From the NCBI RefSeq assembly GCF_001613005.1, contig NZ_BDBN01000028.1, forward strand, positions 1 through 51,459: DNA of 51,459 nucleotides, written 5' to 3'. The notes under the pieces were generated by a model, which had not been told where the DNA came from, searched no databases, and was given only the letters and a program-made list of their open reading frames with translations. Position 1 is the stretch's first letter. The number at the start of each line of letters is the position of its first letter. The stretch is from Nocardia nova NBRC 15556 (GTDB lineage Bacteria; Actinomycetota; Actinomycetes; Mycobacteriales; Mycobacteriaceae). This document shows, in pieces, positions 35,791 through 43,333 of this stretch. The position numbers were made by a program, and so were the translations under genes.

Positions 35791-36783
35791 CTACCGCGGC
35801 ACCGCATTTCGCGACGCGTCGCCGGCGACGAGTTCGGCGAGGTGACGCAACAGGAAGTCATTCACCGCATCGGTGCGCTCGAGTTGGACGAGATGTCCTG
35901 CGCCGGGCACCTTTTCGACGGCCCGCAGATCCGGTACGTGCGCACGCAGCACCGCCAGTGGGTCGCGGCCGCTGAAACCCTCCATATCCGGGTCGTTTTC
36001 GCCGTAGAGGAAGCAGGTCGGCACCGGCACCGTCGTCGGCAGGCCCTCGGTCAGCTCCCAGTTGCGGTCCAGCGCCCGGTACCAGGTCAGCCCGCCGGTG
36101 AAGCCGGTCCGTTCGAATTCGGCTGCCAGGGTGTCGAATTCGGATTCCGAGAGCCACGGCCAGGGCAGTGCGGGCGCCTGCGGCAGTGCGTCCAGATAAC
36201 CGATACCGGGCGGATTCTTCCAGGTGTCGAGGTAGTGGAACTCGCCACTGAGCGCGTAGTACACGCGGGCCAGGAATTCGCGGGGGCGAGCGGCGAGTTC
36301 GGCGTCGGCGACACCGGGCTCCTGAAAATACGACAGATGCAGGAAATGACGCTGTGCGGCGCGCGTCCAGAACTCCGACGGCGCCTTCGGCGGCCGGGGC
36401 GCGTACGGATTGTTCAGCACCATGATCGCCGCTACCCGTTCCGGCGCCCGCAGTGCCAGCTCCCACACCAGCTGCGCGCCGAAGTCCAGGCCGACGAAAA
36501 CCGCTCGCTCGGCGCCGATCTCGTCGAGCAGCCCGAGCAGATCGCCGATCACGGCCCGATTGGTGGTCGCCTCCACCCCGCCGGGCGCCTCGGTCCGGCC
36601 GTAGCCGCGCAGATCCGGGGCGATGGCGTGATATCCGGCTGCCGCCAGCGCCGACAATTGCCGATGCCACACGTACCAGCCGTGCGGAAATCCGTGGCAG
36701 AAGATGACCGGATACCCGCGTCCCGCTTCGGCGATATGCAGCCGAATCCCGTTGGTCTCCACGAACCGATGCGTCGGCCCCAC
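35791..36783 (-). CDS. Alpha/beta hydrolase, epoxide hydrolase-like
   Basis: 330 residues. HGFPHGWYVW is the HGxP oxyanion motif and VGLDFGAQLVWELA is the nucleophile elbow with Asp as nucleophile, as in epoxide hydrolases and haloalkane dehalogenases rather than esterases (Ser). Cap-domain YRALDRNWE supplies a candidate proton-donor Tyr, GENDPDMEG the acid and GAGHLVQLERTDAVNDF the His. GTG start with GGGAGG 5 bases upstream. A KstR-like box lies 17 bp upstream, shared with the divergent SDR, suggesting sterol or fatty-lipid control. Confidence 0.9.
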   Translation of the reverse strand: MGPTHRFVETNGIRLHIAEAGRGYPVIFCHGFPHGWYVWHRQLSALAAAGYHAIAPDLRGYGRTEAPGGVEATTNRAVIGDLLGLLDEIGAERAVFVGLDFGAQLVWELALRAPERVAAIMVLNNPYAPRPPKAPSEFWTRAAQRHFLHLSYFQEPGVADAELAARPREFLARVYYALSGEFHYLDTWKNPPGIGYLDALPQAPALPWPWLSESEFDTLAAEFERTGFTGGLTWYRALDRNWELTEGLPTTVPVPTCFLYGENDPDMEGFSGRDPLAVLRAHVPDLRAVEKVPGAGHLVQLERTDAVNDFLLRHLAELVAGDASRNAVPR

Positions 36784-36799
36784 TGCGCCTCCCAGGTAC

Positions 36800-36813
36800 T
36801 AGAACACGTTCTC
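36800..36813. promoter_or_regulatory. KstR-like operator between hydrolase and SDR genes
   Basis: TAGAACACGTTCTC contains AGAAC-AC-GTTCT, an inverted repeat fitting the TNNAAC-N2-GTTNNA pattern of KstR, the TetR-family repressor of sterol catabolism in mycolata. It lies 17 bp from one start codon and 25 bp from the other in a 54-bp intergenic region. Confidence 0.65.
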
Positions 36814-36837
36814 GTTTCACGGTAGTGTCCCGAAGTC

Positions 36838-37674
36838 GTGAACGGAATACTGACCGATCGAGTCGCCGTCGTCACCGGTGCGAGCCGCGGTATCGGCAAG
36901 GGCATCGCGCTCGAGCTGGGTGCGGCCGGCGCGACGGTGTACGTGACCGGGCGCTCCGAAAGTCCCGGGCAGCTGCCGGGCACCGTGGCCGCGACCGCCG
37001 GTGAGATCGACGAGCTCGGCGGGCGCGGGGTGCCGTTCGTCTGCGACCACCGCGACGACGAGGCGGTGGCACGGTTGTTCGAAACCGTGCGCGCCGATCA
37101 CGGCCGGTTGGATGTGCTGGTCAACAACGTCTACAACTCCCCCGCCTCGGCGCGCTGGCTCGGCAAACCGTTCTGGAAGGTGCCGCCGAAGGCCTGGGAC
37201 GAGGGCTTCGATATCGGCGTGCGCTCCCATTACGCCGCCGCCCATTTCGCGGCGCCGCTGCTGATCGAATCGGGCGGGCTGATCGTCGACATCTCCTCGC
37301 CGGGCGCCGAACATTTCACCCACAACGTCGTCTACGGCGTGGGCAAGGCCGCCGTCGACCGGCTGACCGCCGATATGGCGCACGATCTGGCCGGCACCGA
37401 GGTCACGGTGGTGTCGCTGTGGCCGGGGATCGTGAATACCGAACTGCTGCAGCTGGTTCCGGCCGATGCGCAGGGCCGGCGCCTGATCACGCTGCCCGGT
37501 GAGGGCACCTTCGATCTGAACGAGGCCGAGACTCCGCATTTCGCCGGGCGCGCGGTGGTCGCGCTCGCCGCGGATCCGGGCCGGCGCTCACGCACCGGCC
37601 GGGCGTGGCGGGTGGCCGATCTGGCCGAGGCCTACGGCTTCACCGATATCGACGGTCGCGTGCCGCGCACGTGA
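36838..37674 (+). CDS. Short-chain dehydrogenase, DHRS1-like
   Basis: 278 residues. Rossmann motif TGASRGIGKGIALELG, NNVYNS in the position of NNAG, catalytic Ser in DISSPGAEHF, and YGVGKAAVDRL as YxxxK. The long C-terminal part (LWPGIVNTELLQL and a RTGRAWRVADLAEAYGFTD end, split here) is typical of the DHRS1 subgroup, reported in eukaryotes to reduce steroids and xenobiotic carbonyls. GTG 36838 has TAGTGT 9 bases upstream, consistent with a leaderless transcript. Confidence 0.9.
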   Translation: MNGILTDRVAVVTGASRGIGKGIALELGAAGATVYVTGRSESPGQLPGTVAATAGEIDELGGRGVPFVCDHRDDEAVARLFETVRADHGRLDVLVNNVYNSPASARWLGKPFWKVPPKAWDEGFDIGVRSHYAAAHFAAPLLIESGGLIVDISSPGAEHFTHNVVYGVGKAAVDRLTADMAHDLAGTEVTVVSLWPGIVNTELLQLVPADAQGRRLITLPGEGTFDLNEAETPHFAGRAVVALAADPGRRSRTGRAWRVADLAEAYGFTDIDGRVPRT

Positions 37675-37741
37675 CAGGCGCTGTTCCCTTAGCCTGAGGC
37701 GGCGGCTCGCATCCCGCGACGCCGGCAGTGAAGGAGGGTGG

Positions 37742-38233
37742 ATGGACGCGATCGCGAATTTCGACGCGCTGGTGGCGGCGGCGGACGCTCCGATCTACGT
37801 GGTGACGGTGGCGACGGAATCCGAGCGCGCCGGGTGTGTGGTGGGCTTCGCGTCCCAGGTCGGGATCGAACCGCGCCGATTCCTGGTGTGCTTGTCCGAA
37901 CTCAACTACACCTACCGGGTGGCCGCGGGCGCCACCCACGTCGCGGTGCATCTCGTCGATTCCGGTTCGCGGGCCCTGGCCCAGCTGTTCGGTGCGGAGA
38001 CCGGCGACGATGTCGACAAGTTCACCTGGTGCCGCTGGCATCACGGGCCCGACGGAGTGGTGGTGCTCGACGAGGCGGCGGCCTGGTTCTCCGGCCGGAT
38101 CCTCGAGCGCCACGATTTCGGCGACCACGTGGGTCTGCTGCTGGAACCGCTGGGCGGCCCGACCCCGCCGGAGGGCATCACCGGGCTGCGCTACAGCGAC
38201 CTCGCCGGTCTCACTCCCGGCCACCCCGCCTGA
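37742..38233 (+). CDS. Flavin reductase-like FMN-binding protein
   Basis: 163 residues. The split-barrel flavin reductase pattern is visible: PIYVVTVATESERAGCVVGFASQVGIEP, split here after ERAG, then RFLVCLSELNYTYRV, VHLVDSGSRALAQLFG and DKFTWCRWHHGPDG. Such proteins either supply reduced flavin to a monooxygenase or act alone. GAAGGAGG lies just upstream of the ATG. It may be cotranscribed with the SDR gene 67 bp upstream. Confidence 0.85.
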   Translation: MDAIANFDALVAAADAPIYVVTVATESERAGCVVGFASQVGIEPRRFLVCLSELNYTYRVAAGATHVAVHLVDSGSRALAQLFGAETGDDVDKFTWCRWHHGPDGVVVLDEAAAWFSGRILERHDFGDHVGLLLEPLGGPTPPEGITGLRYSDLAGLTPGHPA

Positions 38234-38266
38234 AGGCTCCCCCTGGGCCTCCGGCGTTCGAGACCC

Positions 38267-39109
38267 TCAGCCGTTCGCTGCGAGGTCGAGGAAGCTCCGC
38301 ACCGACCTGGCCGGCGCGGGCCGGGTCCGCCAGGCCAGCCGCAGGGCCGACGGCGGGGCGTCCGGGATATCGAGGTAGGCCACGCCGGGATGCGGCGCTC
38401 GGGTGCGTGCCAGCTCGGGAACGGCCCCGATCCCCCGGTCGGCGGCGATCAACTCGATCCACTCGTCGAAGTTCGTGCAGGTGACGATCTCGCGGCCGGG
38501 TTCGGCTGCGGGCCAACTGGTTTCGTCGGTGGTGCCGGAGACGGTATTGACCACCAGCGGATAGGCCGCCAGATCCTGCCACCGCAGCGCCGCCGCGTTG
38601 GCCAGCGGCGAGCGGATGGACACCGCCGCCACCCGCCGCTCGGTGCCGATGATCCGCCCGGTCATGGCGGCAGGCAGCCGAATATCCTTGCGATACAGCG
38701 CGATATCGATACTTCCCGCCGCGACGGCGGCCACCGGATCGTCGATGCGATGGATGCCGACCCGCCCGCCGCGCGCCTCGAAGCGCGTGCGGACCTCGGT
38801 GAACCAGTCGTCGGGCAACAGCCAGGAAAACCCCACCGATACCCGGGCTCGCAGCCGCAGATCGGCGGTGACGGCATCGATATCGGCGACGATCCGGGTC
38901 GCGGCCGCGAGCAGATACTCCCCTTCCGCGGTGAGGACGAAGCGCCGCGCACTGCGCTCGACCAGCCGGCAGTCCAGAATCCGTTCGGCCTGTTGCACGG
39001 TGCGAGTCAGCGAGGGCTGGGTGGTGCGCAGCCGCGCCGCGGCGCGGGTGTAGTTGGCTTCCTCGCACAGCACCAGGAACGCGCGCAGATGCCGCAATTC
39101 CAGATCCAT
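38267..39109 (-). CDS. LysR-family transcriptional regulator
   Basis: 280 residues. The N-terminal HTH is MDLELRHLRAFLVLCEEANY...TRAAARLRTTQPSLTRTVQQ, with the dimerisation helix behind it and a periplasmic-binding-type effector domain from about residue 88. Divergent from an MFS gene with a LysR box between, the usual arrangement for control of the transporter. The effector domain ends a little short of the family norm of about 300. Confidence 0.93.
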   Translation of the reverse strand: MDLELRHLRAFLVLCEEANYTRAAARLRTTQPSLTRTVQQAERILDCRLVERSARRFVLTAEGEYLLAAATRIVADIDAVTADLRLRARVSVGFSWLLPDDWFTEVRTRFEARGGRVGIHRIDDPVAAVAAGSIDIALYRKDIRLPAAMTGRIIGTERRVAAVSIRSPLANAAALRWQDLAAYPLVVNTVSGTTDETSWPAAEPGREIVTCTNFDEWIELIAADRGIGAVPELARTRAPHPGVAYLDIPDAPPSALRLAWRTRPAPARSVRSFLDLAANG

Positions 39110-39122
39110 ACGTTCAGCGTAT
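39108..39122. promoter_or_regulatory. LysR-box (T-N11-A) in the LysR/MFS intergenic region
   Basis: ATACG-TTCAG-CGTAT is a perfect dyad containing the T-N11-A pattern. It overlaps the LysR start codon, placing it well for autoregulation. Confidence 0.55.
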
Positions 39123-39165
39123 ACATCGTGCACAGGAAGCATTTCACGGGGCCGCGCCGGATCCG

Positions 39166-39180
39166 TAGCGTTGGTCGGCG
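39166..39180 (+). promoter_or_regulatory. Leaderless promoter -10 element of the MFS gene
   Basis: TAGCGT at 39166-39171 lies 8 bases before the GTG at 39180. Confidence 0.45.
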
Positions 39181-40331
39181 TGACCATCGCACTTCCTCGA
39201 CAGGCATCGCTCGCGCCCGCGCTGCGCGCCTCGGCCGGATTGGCCGCCGCCATGGGCATCGGTCGCTTCGTCTACACGCCGCTGCTTCCGGTGATGATCG
39301 ACGCCGGACGCTTCGGCGCACATACCGGCGCGGTCGTGGCCGCGGCCAACTACGCGGGCTATCTGCTGGGCGCGGTCGCGCTGGCGCGGTTTCCGGAATA
39401 CAACGGCCGCACGACTTTTCGGCTGTCGGCCGCCGCGCTGGTGGCGAGTGAGGCGGCCATGGCGATCCCCGCGCCGGCGATCCTGCCGATCATCCTGCGG
39501 ACGGTGGCCGGCGTCGCGAGCGCGGTGCTGTTCATCGGCTGCGCGCAGATCGCCGCCCGGCACGAAAACCGAAGGCGCGCAGCGGGTATCGCCTTCGCCG
39601 GAGTGGGCACGGGAATCGCGGCGACGGGTGCGCTGGTACTGATCGCGCAATCGGTGCTGTCCTGGCAGGCGCTGTGGCTCGCCGCGGCCGCGCTGACCGC
39701 GCTGCTGCTGTGGCCGGCCCTGCGGCTGGAAGTCGTCGCCGGTAGCCGTACCGGCGCGGCGACAGTGCGGTCGCCACGCTCCTGGCGGTTGCTCCAGCTG
39801 ACCTATTTCCTGGAGGGGCTGGGCTACATCGTCCTGGGAACGTTCCTGGTCGCCGCCGTGGACGCCACCGGTCATCGGACCGCGGGCACCGCGATCTGGA
39901 TCGTCGTGGGAGTGGCGGCCGCCCCCGCGACCGTGGTGTGGAGCCTGATCGCCCGGCGGGCTACTCCGGTGATCGCCCTGGTGGCCGCCCTGGTGCTGCA
40001 ATGTCTGTCAGCTCTGTTGCCGACGCTGTCGGCGGGTGTCTGGCCGGCGGTGGCGTCGGCCGCGCTGTTCGGCGCGACCTTCATGGGAATCACCCTGCTC
40101 GCCCTCGAGATCGGCGACGATCTGGCCGGTCCGGGTGCGGCGGCGACGTTGACCGCCGGATACGGGCTCGGCCAGATGCTCGGACCTCTGGCGGTGGCGC
40201 CGGTGCTCGGCGACAGCTACGCCGCCGCGTTCACGATCGCGGCGGCGATCCTGGCCGTGGCCGCGGTATCGGCGATCGCGATCTGCTCGCGGCGGCGCCG
40301 TGACGCCGCCGCGACGATCAGGCGAACTTGA
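39180..40331 (+). CDS. MFS transporter, YbfB/YjiJ family
   Basis: 383 residues with about 12 hydrophobic segments. AAAMGIGRFVYTPLLPVMIDAG and ANYAGYLLGA are hallmarks of the YbfB/YjiJ group; IAFAGVGTGIA and LEGLGYIVLGTFLVA (start of the second half) are also conserved. Substrate unknown; family members are often placed beside LysR regulators as here. The gene overlaps the end of secG by 14 bp, tail to tail. The GTG is selected on the -10 element. Confidence 0.88.
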   Translation: MTIALPRQASLAPALRASAGLAAAMGIGRFVYTPLLPVMIDAGRFGAHTGAVVAAANYAGYLLGAVALARFPEYNGRTTFRLSAAALVASEAAMAIPAPAILPIILRTVAGVASAVLFIGCAQIAARHENRRRAAGIAFAGVGTGIAATGALVLIAQSVLSWQALWLAAAALTALLLWPALRLEVVAGSRTGAATVRSPRSWRLLQLTYFLEGLGYIVLGTFLVAAVDATGHRTAGTAIWIVVGVAAAPATVVWSLIARRATPVIALVAALVLQCLSALLPTLSAGVWPAVASAALFGATFMGITLLALEIGDDLAGPGAAATLTAGYGLGQMLGPLAVAPVLGDSYAAAFTIAAAILAVAAVSAIAICSRRRRDAAATIRRT

Positions 40332-40551
40332 TCTCGAAGCCGATACCGAGGATGGCGATGAACCAGATCAGGCCGACGAAGATGGTGATGCGGTCGAGGT
40401 TCTTCTCGACCACCGTGGATCCGGACAGACTCGACTGCACACCACCACCGAACAGGCTGGACAAGCCTCCACCCTTCGCGCGGTGCAGCAACACCAGCAA
40501 CACCAGCAGGACGCTGGTGATGACCAGGAGGATATCCAGGAACATTTGCAT
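40318..40551 (-). CDS. secG: SecG, protein-export membrane subunit
   Basis: 77 residues, two membrane helices (FLDILLVITSVLLVLLVLL and ITIFVGLIWFIAILGIGFEI) joined by the conserved HRAKGGGLSSLFGGG loop. SecG supports SecYE in preprotein translocation. In related genomes it follows tpiA directly; here tpiA is 9.4 kb away, so it needs its own promoter or reads from the SDR side (the gene upstream on this strand is 20 bp away). Confidence 0.96.
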   Translation of the reverse strand: MQMFLDILLVITSVLLVLLVLLHRAKGGGLSSLFGGGVQSSLSGSTVVEKNLDRITIFVGLIWFIAILGIGFEIKFA

Positions 40552-40571
40552 GCCGACAGTTTATGGGATGC

Positions 40572-41318
40572 TCAGCCCACCACCGAACCGGCCGTCATCC
40601 CGCCGTCGACGACGAATTCCGCACCGGTGCAGTAGCTGGATTCGGTGCTCGCCAGAAAGACCACCAGATCCGACACCTCGGCGGGCAGGCCGAGCCGCGC
40701 ACGCACATTCTCGCCGCGATCGACCGCGATCTCCTCGGTGACCCCGATCATCGGCGTCAGAATTCCGCCGGGATGCACCGAGTTGACCCGCACGCCCTCG
40801 GGCGCGAGTTCCAGCGCGGCCGACTTGGTGAGCCCCCGCACGCCGAACTTCGAGGCCGTGTAGGCGTGCATGCCGCTCACGCCCTGCATACCGGCCGCGG
40901 AGGAAATATTGATCACCGCGGCCGGGCGGGCGGCGACCAGCGCGTCGCGCGCGGCGCTCAATCCCAGGAAGGGACCGGTCAGATTGATGTCGATGACCCG
41001 CTGCCACTGCTTCTCGGTGTAGCTGCCCAGCGGGCCGCCGTCCAGCACGCCCGCATTGTTGACCAGCACATTCAACAGCCCGAATCGTTCGACGGTGGCG
41101 GCGACCGCGGCCTGCCAGCCGGCGGCTTCGGTGACGTCGAGATGTACGTAGCCGGCCTGCTCACCCAGTTCCGCGGCCAGCGCCTGGCCCGCGTCGTCGG
41201 CGATGTCGCCGAGCATCACCCGCGCTCCCTCGGCGACGAAGGCCCGCGCGTGCGAGGCGCCCATGCCGGAGGCGCCGCCGCTGATGAGGGCGACCCGGCC
41301 CGTCAAACGTCCACTCAT
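40572..41318 (-). CDS. Short-chain dehydrogenase, 3-alpha/20-beta-hydroxysteroid dehydrogenase-like
   Basis: 248 residues. NAD(P) motif SGGASGMGASHARAFVAEGA, NNAGVLDGG, catalytic Ser in INISSAAGMQG, YTASKFGVRGLTKS as YxxxK, and the C-terminal ESSYCTGAEFVVDGGMTAG block, closely resembling FabG3/Rv2002 (20-beta-hydroxysteroid dehydrogenase) from memory. Actual substrate not known. It is the third gene of the TetR-OYE-SDR operon, 32 bp after the OYE gene. Confidence 0.92.
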   Translation of the reverse strand: MSGRLTGRVALISGGASGMGASHARAFVAEGARVMLGDIADDAGQALAAELGEQAGYVHLDVTEAAGWQAAVAATVERFGLLNVLVNNAGVLDGGPLGSYTEKQWQRVIDINLTGPFLGLSAARDALVAARPAAVINISSAAGMQGVSGMHAYTASKFGVRGLTKSAALELAPEGVRVNSVHPGGILTPMIGVTEEIAVDRGENVRARLGLPAEVSDLVVFLASTESSYCTGAEFVVDGGMTAGSVVG

Positions 41319-41350
41319 GACATCGTCTCTCTTCTCTCGTCTATCGGGGG

Positions 41351-42535
41351 TCAGGATGCGGGAATGGGCGGGCCGTCCAGCCGCAGCACGCACCGGGTGC
41401 CGGTGTAGATGGTGGGCATGCATTCGTTGCAGTGGATGCAGGCCGAACGCGTCTCGGCGTCGGAGCCGATGCGCTGCAGCAGATCCGGCTCGCGGAGCAG
41501 GGCGCGGCCCATCGCCATGAATTCGAAGCCCTCACGCCGGGCCCGCCGCATATCGTCGATATCGGTGATGCCGCCCAGCAGCACCAGCGGCATCGACAGC
41601 TCGCGGCGGAACTGGCGGGCCCGTTCGAGCAGGTAGGTGCCGTGATATGGGTACTCACGCAGGAACGCCTTGCCGACGACCTTGAAGCCCAGCCGGGTCG
41701 GGCCGGGCAGCGTCTTGGCGAAAGCCTGCCGTGGCGCATCGCCGTGGAACAGCAGCATCGGGTTGAGCAGCGAACTACCCGCGGTCAGTTCGAGGGCGTC
41801 GAGTCCGCCGTCGGATTCCAGCCAGGAGGCCACCTGGAGTGACTCGGCCAGCGAAAATCCGCCGCGCACACCGTCTTCCATATTCAGCTTGGCCAGAATC
41901 GCCAGCCGGCCGCCGACGGCATCGCGCACCGCGAGCGCGATCTCACGGGCCATCCGGGCGCGATGTTCCAAGGGCCCGCCGTAGGCATCCTTCCGGCGGT
42001 TCAGCAGCGGACTGAGGAACGAGCTGACCAGATAGTTGTGGCCGAAATGCAGTTCCACGGCATCGAATCCGGCCTCCTCGGCCAGCAACACCGCCCGCAC
42101 GTGCGCGGCCACCACATCCTGGATCTCGGCCACCGAGGGCGACCGCATCATCTTCATGCTCAACGGCGACCACAACCGCGTCGGCGCCAGCGCCGGTGCC
42201 CGGTTCGAGGCCGCGTTGGCGACCGGGCCCGCATGGCCGATCTGCGCGCTGACCTTGGCTCCTTCGGCGTGGATGGCGTCGGTGAGCCGCCGCAGTCCCG
42301 GTAGCGCCTCGGGGCGCATCCAGATCTGGTGGCGGTCGGTGCGCCCGCCCGGGGCGACGGCACAGTAGGCGATGGTGCTCATCCCCACGCCGCCGGCCGC
42401 GATCTCCCGATGGAACTCGATCAGTTCGTCGGTGACCAGCGCGTCGGGGGTCCGGCCCTCGAAGGTGGCGGCCTTGATCACCCGGTTGCGCAGGGTGATC
42501 GGGCCCAGATCGACGGGTTCGAAAATATCGTTCAC
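41351..42535 (-). CDS. NADH:flavin oxidoreductase, Old Yellow Enzyme family
   Basis: 394 residues; single FMN TIM-barrel reducing activated C=C or C=N bonds. Conserved parts are LRNRVIKAATFEG, QIGHAGP, FDAVELHFGHNYLVSSFLSP, split here (the HxxHxY region with His-Phe-Gly-His-Asn-Tyr), and RRKDAYGGPLEHRARMA. Its C-terminus keeps a Cys-x2-Cys-x2-Cys-x9-Cys motif (CIHCNECMPTIYTGTRC), recalling the [4Fe-4S] site of 2,4-dienoyl-CoA reductase, but the second flavin domain is missing. GTG with AGGAG; it starts 2 bases after the TetR stop. Confidence 0.9.
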   Translation of the reverse strand: MNDIFEPVDLGPITLRNRVIKAATFEGRTPDALVTDELIEFHREIAAGGVGMSTIAYCAVAPGGRTDRHQIWMRPEALPGLRRLTDAIHAEGAKVSAQIGHAGPVANAASNRAPALAPTRLWSPLSMKMMRSPSVAEIQDVVAAHVRAVLLAEEAGFDAVELHFGHNYLVSSFLSPLLNRRKDAYGGPLEHRARMAREIALAVRDAVGGRLAILAKLNMEDGVRGGFSLAESLQVASWLESDGGLDALELTAGSSLLNPMLLFHGDAPRQAFAKTLPGPTRLGFKVVGKAFLREYPYHGTYLLERARQFRRELSMPLVLLGGITDIDDMRRARREGFEFMAMGRALLREPDLLQRIGSDAETRSACIHCNECMPTIYTGTRCVLRLDGPPIPAS

Positions 42536-42537
42536 TA

Positions 42538-43167
42538 CTACTCCTGTACGGCGGTATGCGAAGCGGTGGAGGCGGGCACGGCGGGATGCGGGGTATCGGT
42601 AGCGGGCGGCGGTGCGCTCAACCCGGCGATGACGAATTCGCGCAGCGTCGCCACCGCGGACGGCGCGATGTCGTAGTCCTCGGTGCTGCCGAAGCGCATG
42701 ATGATCAGGTCGAAGGCCAGCTGCCAGCGGCGGCGTGCCTCACCGGAGGTCAGCTCCGGCAGCAGCTGTGACCACGACTCCATCCGGAACCACTGGTGCT
42801 GCCAGGACATCGGCCGCCGGCGCAGGATCAATCCGGCCAGCAGCCGCAGATGCAACCGGCCCATCGGGTCGGCGGCGAGCTCGACGAACGGCGCGAGCAC
42901 CGCGTCGACCACCGCCGGGACCGAGCTCGGCTCGGTGGCGGTGGCCGCGGCCAGCCCCTCGGCCCACAGCGGTCCGAGCCGATCCTCGATGAGCGCGGCG
43001 ATCAGCGCCTCCTTGGAGCCGAAGTGGTAGTGCACCGCGGCCGGGTTGGCGCCCGCGGCCACGCAGATCGACCGCACCGAGACGTCCTCGTAGCGCTCGG
43101 TCAGCAGTAACCGCTCCGCTGCCGCCAGCAGTTTGGCCCGGGTCCCGGCTGACACCTTCTCGCCCAT
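42538..43167 (-). CDS. TetR-family regulator of the OYE-SDR operon
   Basis: 209 residues. HTH region is EDVSVRSICVAAGANPAAVHYHFGSKEALI, split here after CVAAG; the ligand domain follows from about residue 60, with a Pro/Ala-rich tail. It heads the operon with the OYE gene (2-bp gap). A perfect palindrome lies 36 bp upstream and is shared with the divergent LLM gene, so it is likely autoregulated and controls both operons. Confidence 0.93.
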   Translation of the reverse strand: MGEKVSAGTRAKLLAAAERLLLTERYEDVSVRSICVAAGANPAAVHYHFGSKEALIAALIEDRLGPLWAEGLAAATATEPSSVPAVVDAVLAPFVELAADPMGRLHLRLLAGLILRRRPMSWQHQWFRMESWSQLLPELTSGEARRRWQLAFDLIIMRFGSTEDYDIAPSAVATLREFVIAGLSAPPPATDTPHPAVPASTASHTAVQE

Positions 43168-43202
43168 GCCGTTAGTGAACCACGACACAGAACAGGTTTC
43201 AA

Positions 43203-43221
43203 TCACTGATTGAATCAGTGA
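43203..43221. promoter_or_regulatory. Perfect 19-bp palindromic operator between TetR and LLM operons
   Basis: TCACTGATT-G-AATCAGTGA, 9-bp perfect arms about one central base. It lies between divergent starts at 43167 and 43334. A weaker dyad with 12 of 18 symmetrical positions, TGATTGAACTTTTGATCA, lies at about 43299-43316 close to the LLM ribosome site and could be a second site. Confidence 0.8.
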
Positions 43222-43333
43222 GACAAAGTGCTGCGCACCGGACGTTTCTCGAGTAGTGGACATGTCAAGGAATACTGGGACATCTGCCCTCGTTCAGGTG
43301 ATTGAACTTTTGATCAGATCTCAGGAGGCGGCC

